Origin: Zonotrichia leucophrys gambelii
Lineage: Eukaryota; Chordata; Aves; Passeriformes; Passerellidae
NCBI RefSeq assembly: GCF_028769735.1
Contig: NC_088170.1
Location: 52,609,585 to 52,673,584, forward strand
Length of the DNA: 64,000 bases
Direction: 5' to 3'
This document shows, piece by piece, positions 37,456 through 47,300 of this stretch. The translations under genes were made by a program, and so were the position numbers. Every line of letters starts with the position of its first letter. Within the stretch, counting starts at the first letter, position 1. A model generated the notes under the pieces. That model saw nothing but the letters and a program-made list of their open reading frames with translations. It was not told the origin of the DNA and did no database searches.

Positions 37456-39566
37456 GATATATACATATATACAAAAAACACCAACAAAAACCACCTCTAT
37501 TTCAATGACTATCTGCTGCTCTCCCAAGAAATGAGAAAACCCCTCAGCAACTCCTTATCCCAGCTCCTCCCAGCTCCTTTACAGGCTACACTGTAACCGG
37601 CTGTCTGGCTGTCCTTCTGAAGGGCAGCTACAACATGCAAGATATGCACCCTAGCAAGGCAAGAGCAGCATCTCCAGCTGCAGCAGCACACAGGTGATTG
37701 GACACTTTCTTCAATTCCACCAGCAGTCATGGTGTTGTTCAGCTCTGGTGTAGGCTCCTGCTCTCTCTCAAAAGCGTGCACACCCTTCCTGAGATAGGCA
37801 CACTCTCAACATAAGAGCAGGACGTGGCACTATCAATAGAGACGGAGTTATTCAGCAGACAGCCTGAAGGGCTTACCCACTGGAAGATACACTCCTGGAG
37901 CTCCAGCGCAGTGCTTGATAGGCAGGGTCATCAGGACATTTAAATTCTTGCATGGGGACATGCTAAGATCCTGCATCCCTCAGTGATTTCAATCAAAACT
38001 GCAAGACAGGTCGAGTAAAGGCAAGGGAAGGAAGGAGGCAGGAGTAGAAAAGAGCTCCCCTACCTTTTTTTTTATTATGAGAAAAAGAAGTGTACAGGAA
38101 GAGAACTTGTCACTGAGTGCATGCACGTTTTCATACAAATCCATAAACTGTGGTTTAATATTAAAGTTATGTTCCCCTAGTCCTTTATTAGAAGGGGAAA
38201 AAAGAGTTTTCACTACAAAAGTTTTAAGTTCAAATACCGAACCGCAGTATTAACTAACATATGCTCAAACCATCTGAAATTTGAATGGGCCTTTAAAAAA
38301 AGCATTCAATAACTGAAGGTCTGATCTCAGATTCAAGTCACATAGGTATTTGCAAATATGTTTCTAATCTAGTAACAACTACCACCAAGAGAATATATTG
38401 GTCAGATTTTGTACTAAATCATCTATGAAAGACAGCCAGTGTCCTGCGTCCCTACAGGACAGGGAGAGCTACAGAATCCTTCTTTCCTACTGGCACTGGC
38501 TGGCAAAGCACATGCTGTGATATCCCTTCAGACAGACACAGTTACACACCACTCCCATTAAATCTGGAGCACACTTATCTCTGGCCTGCTCTCATTTCTA
38601 CATTGTCAAAGACTGCCCCAAATCTCTCTCTGCACTTTTCCTGAATAGCAAATAAGGAACAAGAAGATGCTTTCCAAAAAGTATTCTTTTAAAAAAAGCA
38701 CTCGTATGACTCTCCCACAAATAGACTGCACTACCACGTGGTTCATTCACAGTTGTGGTGGCAGCAGCAGCAGTGTTTCATCATTTTTACCATATGGAAG
38801 AAAGAATTTACTGAAAAATCAATCTAACTCTTTGAGCTACACAATATCCAAGTGGTGTACAGTTAAGATGCCAGAGTGCCAGACACTGTGAGGACTGACA
38901 TTTACAATAAGCAACCTAAAATTGAAATTTACAATAGAATAGTCAATTCAAGTTACTGAATCTTTAGTCTACTGCCACCAACAGCAGTGCCACAGCCACA
39001 ACCCCGATATTTTAATTAATAAACTCATTTAGCTTAGAATAATTAAATGGATACATTTTCCCCCTACTGTGTAAGGTCTATTCCCTACTAATGAGAAACC
39101 TCTGGAATCTGTTTGGTTTGGGTTTTTAAATTTTTTTTGCTTGACTCTGTTAGCTTTCTAAGAAGGAATACTTCCATTAATGAGGTGGACAGTAGTTGCA
39201 CAGATACACAACTCTACAAAATGGAGAAGTGTCATTCCAGACAACCTGGGTACTTTTTAAGACTAGTATTGTCACCACCACATTTGCGAAACAGCATCTA
39301 ACTTGTAAAAGACCATCTCCTTCTCTCACTTTTCCAACCCACCAGTTGCAACTTTCTCCAAACTTTTACCAAACAAAAATACTCTTTTTCTTCCGGAAAG
39401 CTAGCAAAAATAAATACCTGCGTTATATGGACATCTGCATCAGAAAATGTATTTTCCTCAAGAGAAGAGCCCAGGCTATGCCTGTGACACGAGTTATGTT
39501 CAAGAGCTAGGTTAATTTGAACTATTTTCAGAGGTGAATTCAAAAAACGACACAACTGTTTAGGAA

Positions 39567-39608
39567 CAAAAAAAAAAAAAAAGAAAAAAAAAAACAAAAA
39601 AAGAAGAA
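39567..39608. repeat. A-rich tract at the edge of the TRABD CpG island
   Basis: About 40 bp of nearly pure A with single G or C interruptions on the plus strand. It marks an abrupt change from AT-rich intron to CpG island within 200 bp. Confidence 0.85.
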
Positions 39609-40347
39609 AAACTGTGAGTCTCGGCTTTTCCGCAGCTCCCTGCCAGAACCAAACAAATCCCACGCTCTTATCACCCAACACCTGGACCAGGAGCGTTGCG
39701 CCACGTCCGTGAACCCCCAAACCAGCGAACAGCCATAACGAAGGAGCTGAAGACACCTTACAACCGGCCCCAGAGCCGCATTTCCCCCCAAGTTTCCTGC
39801 CCGGCCGCAGTTCCCGGGCCGGCAGGGCAGCGCGGGGCCTCCTCGCGGGCCGCCCCGGGCACCGGCACCGGCCTCCTCTGCCCCTCGAGCGGGGCCGATG
39901 GCCTCAGCCCGCCCGAAGCGAGGCGGAGCTCGCGAGGAGAGGCCCCTCGGCCCCGCCGCCCGCGGGGTCACCGGCGGGGCAGCGCCGGAGCAGCCCCAGC
40001 TGCAACTCTCTCGCCAGGCCCGGGGAGCGCTTTCAGCGCCGGGAGCGAGCAGGGCCGCCGCGTCCTGGCCACCTCCCTGCCCGCCCGAGCGGCCGCTGCC
40101 CGGCAGCACCTCCGAGTCGGCACCTGGCGGGGCAGGGCCGGGTGCGTGCCGAGGGCGAACAGCGAGGGGACACGGCCGCGCCGCTCGCAGCCCCCTCCCC
40201 TCCTGTGGGGCACCGGGAGAACCGCGGCATCCCCCATCCGCTTCCCTTTGCACGCGCCCGCCACGACCGGGGTCGGCCCCAGCACGGCCCCGCCGCCCCC
40301 CGGCCCGGAGGGACGCGGCAGCGCGGCCGCCCCCCGTCCCCGCTGAC

Positions 40348-40440
40348 CTGCCGTGCTGGGCGATGGGAGCGGCGGAGCCGCCGCTGGCCGGGGCGCTGCG
40401 GCGGAGCGGGCGCGGGGCGCGTTAGCCGGACAACGTGCTG
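40348..40440 (-). other. TRABD: Candidate TRABD non-coding first exon
   Basis: The CpG-island block ends on the minus strand at a good donor, CACGGCAG|GTCAGCG (40347). It contains no ATG, so it would be 5' UTR. The start at about 40440 is only an estimate, placed between the exon and the ZNF143-type sites. Confidence 0.5.
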
Positions 40441-40472
40441 CACGAGTCAGCGCGGGGCGGGGCCGCCGCGGG

Positions 40473-40491
40473 GAACCCTGGGGGCTGTAGT
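40473..40491 (-). promoter_or_regulatory. ZNF143/THAP11-type site (SBS motif), inverted
   Basis: The minus strand reads ACTACAGCCCCCAGGGTTC, matching the ZNF143/Staf consensus ACTACANNTCCCAG except for one base in the TCCC core. It lies just outside the candidate TRABD first exon. Confidence 0.6.
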
Positions 40492-40531
40492 CCTCCTCCA
40501 CTCCCGGTCGCGCGGTAGCGGGTGGCAGCGG

Positions 40532-40550
40532 ACTACAGCTCCCAGCGCGC
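40532..40550 (+). promoter_or_regulatory. ZNF143/THAP11-type site (SBS motif)
   Basis: ACTACAGCTCCCAGCGCGC is an almost perfect ZNF143/THAP11-HCF1 motif, a signature of housekeeping and often bidirectional promoters. It faces the copy at 40473 with about 40 bp between them. Confidence 0.75.
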
Positions 40551-41000
40551 CAGGCCAGCCGGGCCCGCCCGCCGCCGGCCCCTCCTCCCTCGCTCGCCCC
40601 GCGTGGCTCCTCCGCCGGCGGCCGCTCCGCTGCGGGCCGGAGCTGCGCGGCCCCGTGTCCGGGCCGGGCTCAGTGGGCACACGGATCCGTGCTGGCGGGA
40701 GGACCGCCAGGTGCTCTCGGGATTTCTGCGGGAGCCCCGGAGCGGAGCGGGCAGGGTGCCATCAGCGGGTGCCTTCAGCTTCCGTGGGGGGCGGGGGCCC
40801 CTCTGGCAGGAATTGAGCCACGTCTCTCTCTGAGGCTGCTTCTCTCTGTACTGGGGATCAACCCTGCGGCCGCGGCGGCCGCTCTCGGCCCAGCCCCGCT
40901 CGGTGCAGGCGGTCCGGCTTGGCAGCGACCTTCAAGCCCTGGCCTGGGAGCCCGCAGCGCTGCCCAGGTGTCCGTGCCTGCTGGGGCCGTCCTTGGAGCC

Positions 41001-43511
41001 CTGGGCTGGAAATGTGTGCGGCTCTAAGGAGTAAGGGAGAGCCCTCGGGGGTGGGACTGCAGGGGTGTCCATGTGGAAACACGCATGGGGCCTGGGGATA
41101 TCACTCTCCAAACGACGTCACCTCTGAATTTACCCATTACTTCCTCGATGTGCAGCCCTGCTGGCCACTGCTGTTCGAGGCCTTTGCTTTCTCTCTTGCA
41201 ATGAGTCTTTCCTGCTGGAAGAGTTAAATGTTTCTCCCACAAAACATGAATAATCTGTGTTACGCCACCTCTCTAAGTACAAGGGGCGTTTGGTGATCCT
41301 CCAAATTACTAGGCTGACACATAAAAATATTTTACTGATCAAGAAAATATTTGTTTTCAGAAAGATGTGTCAAGAGTTGATTATAACAACTGGTTGTGTC
41401 CTGGAATTGTCTCTACCCTTTTCCTGTTTCTCTGTTCTGTTTCTGGGAAGTCGCAGTTCAGTGACAGTATGGCTTAAGCACCCGTTTAGTCTGAGCACAC
41501 ATTTGTTGTCTAAATACAGTTTCATTTGAACGGATGTGAAGGTTTGTTTTCTTATTTTTTCTTACTTCACACCCTGGGTTAGTTAAGAATTAGGCTGAGC
41601 TTTGCAACTATATGGTATGTGGAAATCAAGTCCAGACATGTTGAGACAGTTGGGAGTTTTACTTCCTGTTTCAACTTGCTATAAAAGCCCAGACCAGGCA
41701 TTTCATGTGTGAATGAATCAAATAAGGTGCAAGCTACACAGACCTTCAGTTCTGAGGAAGAACCATCCAATGTCTGACATGAAAGGAAAAAAAAATCACT
41801 GCAGGGGCATTTTAATTCAGAGCTGTACACTGATTCCAAAGACTTTTTTTTTTTTCCCTCCACAACTGATAAGTGAAGGCCACCAAGAAAGATGGGACAC
41901 TCTGCTAGATCAGGACAAGTTGATTGATGCTTTTGAGGAGCATGCCCGATGGCTTTATTGGCATCCAAGGACATTAGCCCTAGACGCAGCTGCTCCCCCT
42001 GACCACAGCTCCTTGCTTCTGAGTCTGCTTCTAATCCCACCTTTTCCAGTCATCAGCCTTGCCCAGCCACAGGCTTTCTGTGGTGCCAGATCCTCCCTAG
42101 GGCTGTCCTGTAGCAGGTAAAGCCCTGTGAACATTGGCTAAGCAGCATGAGAGGCCCTTATGCTCAGCAGCCTGAATATCAAGTTGCAGTAGGGTCCCTT
42201 ACACAGCTGATCACAGATTTTATCCTCAGATTTGCTCAGCTATCAGTGTGTGCCAGGCTTAGACTCAAGCCCCAGCTATTTGCAGTGTCATGTGTTTGGT
42301 TCAAGCTGATACTGATACTGAGTGACAGCTCAGTATTTTTGTGACTGCAGCTCCTCCTACGACTCCACCAATGGTGTTTTGTTCAAACTCTGTGAACCCC
42401 TTGACAGATTACAGACCTCTCCCCAAGCTTCCCAGATGCAAAAGCTCAATGATTTTTTGGTTAGAGCATGGGAGCACTGCCTTAGCCTGCAGGAAATACC
42501 TCACCTGATCTGATCTGATTGACAAGCCCTGTGCTTTTGGGAATAGTGTGAACCTTTGCTGGCCTGATTTTATTTTAGCTTGTGATGCTGCACCCTGATT
42601 ATGTCAACAGTGTCGGCACTTTTGTGTATACTTACTTCAGGCAGTGTTTCCTTTGCTGGCTCAGCAAGAGCTGTGCTGGCTGAACATGCCTTTACAAGGA
42701 CTAAAGTAAGATGCAGATCTCTACTGACACAAAATAATGTGGCTGGAGATTCTGCCTGTGCCCTTTCAGCTTTGTTTGTGGTGCACAACACTTCTGAAAG
42801 TGGAGAGGGAGGGCTGAAATGGGAGGAAGTTTATCAAAAGCAAGGACCTCTGCCAGCAGGAGGTCTGAGAGGTTCCCTTGTGCCAGGATTGTGCCAGGGA
42901 TTCCTCTGACAACTGCGGTGTCTCTGCAAGAGCCTGAGTGACTGTAAATTGTGTTCTGCTCTGAGTAATGAATGAGAGAGTTGTGGTAATTGAATACTCC
43001 ATTAATTAGCAATTGCAAGATGAGTCACTGGTGTCTTCTGAGAAGCCTAATGTGACATGTAAATCATGTTCTTAACATTTAATAAATTGAATATCTTCTT
43101 TAAATGATGCTGTTGACGTGGGATTGTTTTGAGATCAATGGCAAATGCCAGTAGTGAAGAGAGGGCATGGTAGAGGTTCCTGGATTTCTTCATTCAACTC
43201 TACTCAAATGCACTTCTTTTTTATACTGTAACTGATCCTCATGGAATGGTTACCAGCCACAGCACAGTATATCTAAAGTAAGTTTGTTGTGTAAGGAGCC
43301 AGAAAGGCTCCTTATGAACATGACACTCTTTTAATGCATAAGAATTTCCAGGGATTTTTGGAATTTCCAGGACTAAGAACGAGGAGGGGAAGTTAAGTGC
43401 ACTTCTGCCTGCCCTTCCTTCCTGTCTTTCCTTCTTTTCTTCCCTCCCTTCTGCCTTCATCTTCCATCCACTCTGCCCTGTTCTTTCTCTTTCTTAACAA
43501 GTTATTTTTAC
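41001..43511. other. Stretch between two CpG islands, no confirmed gene
   Basis: Should contain the 3' part of the minus-strand gene that starts at 43941. I could not fix any further exon. Two minus-strand AATAAA motifs (42569-42574 and 41954-41959) could end it. A plus-strand open frame around 41875-42116 ending at a strong donor is described under findings. Confidence 0.4.
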
Positions 43512-43941
43512 ATAAGGCTTCTGAAGAATTGAAAGGAGTAATGATGACATCAGCCAGAAGAGCTCGAATGTCTTCAGTGATTTCTAGTTTGTAGCAAATA
43601 GAGACCCAGTGCAACATTTGAATCAGCTCCTGAGCAGATTGCCAGGGAAGGTTCCGGGCTGTTTCCATATGTCTGTCCAGGTCACAACAGGTTTTAAAGA
43701 ACTTGTAATAAAGAAAAAATCACCACTACCACCCAAAACAGAAAACCTTGAGCATTAGAAACGTTGTTCAAGCATCTGACCTAAACTGGTGTTTGCCCGT
43801 ATCCAAGCCCAGTAGCTGATGCTCTGTGGGACTGGAGGACAACTTTCCCTTTGTAGCAGCCTTCACCTGTTTAAACATTGTCACGTCTTCTCTTGCCTTC
43901 TCTAGATCAGTGAGCCTTAAGATTTTCTCCGTGAGTCCCAT
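43512..43941 (-). CDS. Unidentified protein, first two exons (partial gene model)
   Basis: Exon 1 (43867-43941) reads MGLTEKILRLTDLEKAREDV then TMFKQ, ending at a consensus CAG|GTGAAG donor in phase 0. Exon 2 (43512-43701) follows a TTTTTTCTTTATTACAAG| acceptor in the matching phase. It reads FFKTCCDLDRHMETARNLPW, then QSAQELIQMLHWVSICYKLE, then ITEDIRALLADVII, up to a TTAT|GTAAAA donor. Base composition, residue mix and phase agreement look like a real helical protein starting from the CpG island at 44.0-44.3 kb. I do not recognise the family, and no later exon was found. The exon 2 end is less certain than the other junctions. Confidence 0.55.
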
Positions 43942-44151
43942 CCTCCTTGGCTGGGGTCGGCACTGCACACTGCCTGGAAAACTCACCTGGACCCAGCACC
44001 GCTGAGCGCTCCCCAGATCAGCAGGATCCTTCCCCGCCACCTCCGGCGTTTCCAGCGCGGGAGCAAGGCGGGGGTGCCGTGACCATGGCTCGTCAGGATA
44101 CCGGCGGGAGCGTGTCACGGGCGCGCTGGTACAGCGGCGGGGAGCAAATGG

Positions 44152-44217
44152 TGGGGAACAGAGGGAAGGGAAGGGAGCAGAGGGAAGGGAAGGGAGCAGA
44201 GGGCGGGGACACGGCGG
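44152..44217 (+). repeat. G-tract repeat, period 19, with G-quadruplex potential
   Basis: Two perfect copies of GAGGGAAGGGAAGGGAGCA (44161-44179 and 44180-44198) followed by GAGGGCGGGG. At least seven GGG runs are separated by 2-6 bases, which fits the canonical quadruplex pattern on the plus strand. Confidence 0.85.
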
Positions 44218-44249
44218 GGCTGGGCCGGGCCGGTCCCGCGGGGCTGCGC

Positions 44250-44264
44250 CGCCCCCTGGCGGCC
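44250..44264 (-). promoter_or_regulatory. CTCF-like binding site
   Basis: CGCCCCCTGGCGGCC on the plus strand is close to the reverse complement of the CTCF core (CCACNAGGGGGCG), so the motif points to the minus strand. Occupancy cannot be judged from sequence. Confidence 0.5.
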
Positions 44265-44399
44265 GCGCTCCGTCAGCGCCCTTCGAGGATGCTGCGGCCC
44301 CCAGAGCCGCCCCAGCCCCTCACCCTCCCTCAGTCTTCTTTGCTGGGAGACACCATCCATCTCAGACTGCGAAGCAGAAGAAGACAGGCAGAGTGACTA

Positions 44400-47300
44400 G
44401 CAGCTTCGCGGAATTTCTTTGACCGTCCTCCCTGGAGGAGATGCGTGGTTCCGTCATTTCGAGCTCACTCGCTGGATGTTACGGCTCAGAAAAGCCCCCG
44501 AGGGCCACCTCCAGCGTGCTTCACTCCCTCGGATCGGGAGTATGGTCTGAATTCACGTTGCTGCTAAACAGCGTCATCTAAAATGCTCAGAGGGAAGTTA
44601 GAGAGCGTTTCTGCTGCACCCAGGAGGGATACGGCTGTTGTGTCACTCGGGAAGCACAGAGATGGCTGCCTGCCGTGTCAGGAGTGCCACCCAGACTCAG
44701 TGCCCTCCTGCTCCTGCGGCTGGGAAGGTCTAGGAGATGTTCCTTCTACACTGCCTCTGCGATGGAGCTGCTGTATGTGGCTGGAGTTGGCTCCAACAAA
44801 GCTGATTTGGTAAATCAGAAGAACCCAACCACACACAGGACTACTTCAACTGTCTCTAGACTTTACAATTTTCCCTTAAAACTTGTGTGAGGTGTGGGGA
44901 CAGTTCATCATGAGTGGTTGCTGTGAAGGGAAGCTGATGACTGTGAGCAAGGCTTCAATAGCCCGGGTCCAGCCCTAGCTGCTGTGCTGGTGACTGCAGC
45001 ATGGGCACAGGCTGCAGTGCAGTCCACAGTGAGCATGAGGAGGAGGATGGTGCTGATGGCAGAGAGGGTGGAAAGGCTCCAGCTCCTTTGTTCTTCCTCT
45101 GCATCATCCCCACCCCCTGCTCTCCCTCTTTCCATTAGATTTGTAGCAGACCTGCAGAGCACAGTGCCTTGCAGAGACATTCCTAGTGCTTGTAGGTAAC
45201 ACAGCTTTGATACAGAAGCTGCATCGGCACAGGGGTCTTTGTGAGATCGTTCGTGTGGGAGGCATGTGGAGCAAGAAACATGGCATTGCTGTGACAGCAA
45301 GGTGGGTGTGAGATACTGGCTCTAGGCTTTCCTTGTCCTGGAGGCAAATTAGCCACTGCTTCTCTACAGGAAAGGCTGGAGAAGAAGGCAAAACAGATTG
45401 TACACAGATGTACCTCTGTGAGGAAGCCAAGGATTGCACAAATTAATCTTTCTGTTCACCAGAGGTAAACACAAGTCTCACAACAAAACCTAACCCCCAC
45501 AAGCTTTGGAAGACAAGGAGAGACAACAGAGCTATTATATGTGGTCTTGTTCCTACACATGAACAATTAAATTGCACGGTGCTGCCTTCAACTAATAACA
45601 GACTGGATTAGAGCTACAGAGCAGAAAATCTGGGCTAATGCCAGTTTGCAATCCATAATGCACACTTGTCTGCCTCAGATTTGGAAGCTGTATGGCATTA
45701 CGGGAGGCTTTGGTTGTAATCCCTGCAAATAAGTAAACAAATGAGTTGAAGATAAAGACCAGTTAATGAAGCAGTGAAAATCACTGCTGATGTCAATGTG
45801 ACATGTGGACACAATAAATAGAATGAGGGGTCCAGATACTTGGTTTAAAGTTGTACTGAAAACCCTGGTTTGGCAATGGGATTTTTTTCTTTTAAATTCC
45901 TCTGTTCTCAAAAGCCTTGGGGCATACATATACAGTAACAGCTTCTCCTACAACAAATTGAACTAGGGATTGAAAGACCTGGGTGCTTTCTGCTCTTCAC
46001 TGATTCCCCAGGGGATCTTTCTAAGCAAAGAACAGTAAGTTAATTTGAGCAGGTGGTGCAAACATTTTCCCACATACTGCATCCATATGTGGAATCAGTG
46101 AAAGTGCTGCAATCAACTTGCCCACTCACCAGCTCCCTATTTGCATGAGCTGTAAGACTCCTTATGTGTACTTGCATTCACTTGAGGACATAGCTTGCAC
46201 AACTGAAGTCTCCGGCAAAGCTCTCTCCCACTTCAGTGGCCACAGGTCCTGGCTCCAGGAGCTTGCTGTGAGTGGCTAAAGATGGAGAGCCTCAATACCA
46301 TTAGTATTGTATTAGTTCAATTATGTAATTCAATTAAAAGAAAAATAAACGCTGTCACATGATTACAATAATTTTCTTTCTAATATTTAGAAATACTCGG
46401 ATTCACAAATCCCAGCTGCTTTTTCCTTCACAGATTAGATGGAAAAGTGCTTAACACATGAAAGGTCCCTTCACAATGCCTTTCTCCTGAAAAAAGAATT
46501 AAGTTGCTAATAAAATCATTAGGGCACCCTATTGTTACATTATGTTATTCTGTACATGTTTCAGTAGTAGGTAGTAGTTGTACAATGCAGAATCAGAACA
46601 TAAAATCCAAAATTATACCTACTACATATCAGAATATTCAATTGCCTCTCAAGGATTTGAGTCAAAAAGTCAATTCCCATGCCTGTGTCCTCTAATGGAC
46701 CTTGAAACAAAGAGGTGGGATTTCCAAGAAATTAAATATGTTCAAACTTTCTGCAAAAAATCCTGGGTCATACACCTAAAGATAAGAGTGAAGAGAAGGA
46801 AGGAGACATCCTCAAGATTTCTAAGAAGGTGGAGAACTTACTGCTTAAATGCAGACAAGTTTGAAAAGGACTCTATTAGGAAGAAAAATGAAGAATAAAA
46901 TTACCTCATGGTTGGAGGTACATAGTTTGTGGTAATTGGGAGCGTGGCTGTGGCAGAGCCTCATCCCTGATGCGCTACGATTGTGAAAGGCAGGTGAGCA
47001 GCATTGACAGCAATGAAACATGGAGTGCCCAGGTGCATTGACCAACACCAAAGGACACACAGGTGCAATGCAGGAAGACTATAAAAGACTGGACTAAAGA
47101 ACAAGGACAGCAGACATTTGAAGCTTTCTGTTGCGATGTTGCTCTGTATGGGCAGATGCTTAAAGCCTTCTGAAATTGCATGGTGGCACTCTGTGTACTG
47201 TGGCTGTCTCAACTGTGGCATGTGCTGTGACACATGGTCACAGTGAACAGCTTCTGCTCACCTGTCCTTGTGGCCCTGGTGGAGCAGTTTAAAGAGTTAT

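Larger units (their letters stand above)
25688..40347 (-). other. Long 5' introns of TRABD
   Basis: About 14.6 kb between the exon at 25687 and the CpG-island exon, interrupted by the candidate start exon at 35623. It hosts two CR1 fragments, a solo LTR and a poly(A)-rich tract near 39567. A strong CAG|GTAAGT donor on the minus strand at 34817 might mark an alternative 5' UTR exon but has a stop in the needed frame. The rest appears to be unique intronic sequence. Confidence 0.6.
39780..41000. promoter_or_regulatory. TRABD: CpG island / TRABD promoter
   Basis: About 1.2 kb of very CpG-rich sequence with no TATA box. It contains the candidate first exon (40348-40440) and an inverted pair of ZNF143/THAP11-type sites (40473-40550). 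Many long open frames cross the island on both strands but look like random GC-rich translation. The island extends well past the TRABD start, so divergent transcription to the right is possible. Confidence 0.8.
43980..44340. promoter_or_regulatory. CpG island upstream of the unidentified minus-strand gene
   Basis: Short GC- and CpG-rich block directly 5' of the ATG at 43941. It includes a G-rich 19-bp tandem repeat and a CTCF-like site. No TATA box was seen. The transcription start is not fixed. Confidence 0.65.

Noticed and set aside
39540..40816. Several long open frames (up to 237 codons) on both strands in the TRABD CpG island.
   Set aside because: They overlap in all frames, are rich in Pro, Arg, Ala and Gly, match no family, and are expected by chance where stop codons are rare.
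46961..47260. Possible LTR (TATA-like TATAAAAG and a retroelement-like look).
   Set aside because: No TG...CA termini or target duplication could be found, so left unannotated.
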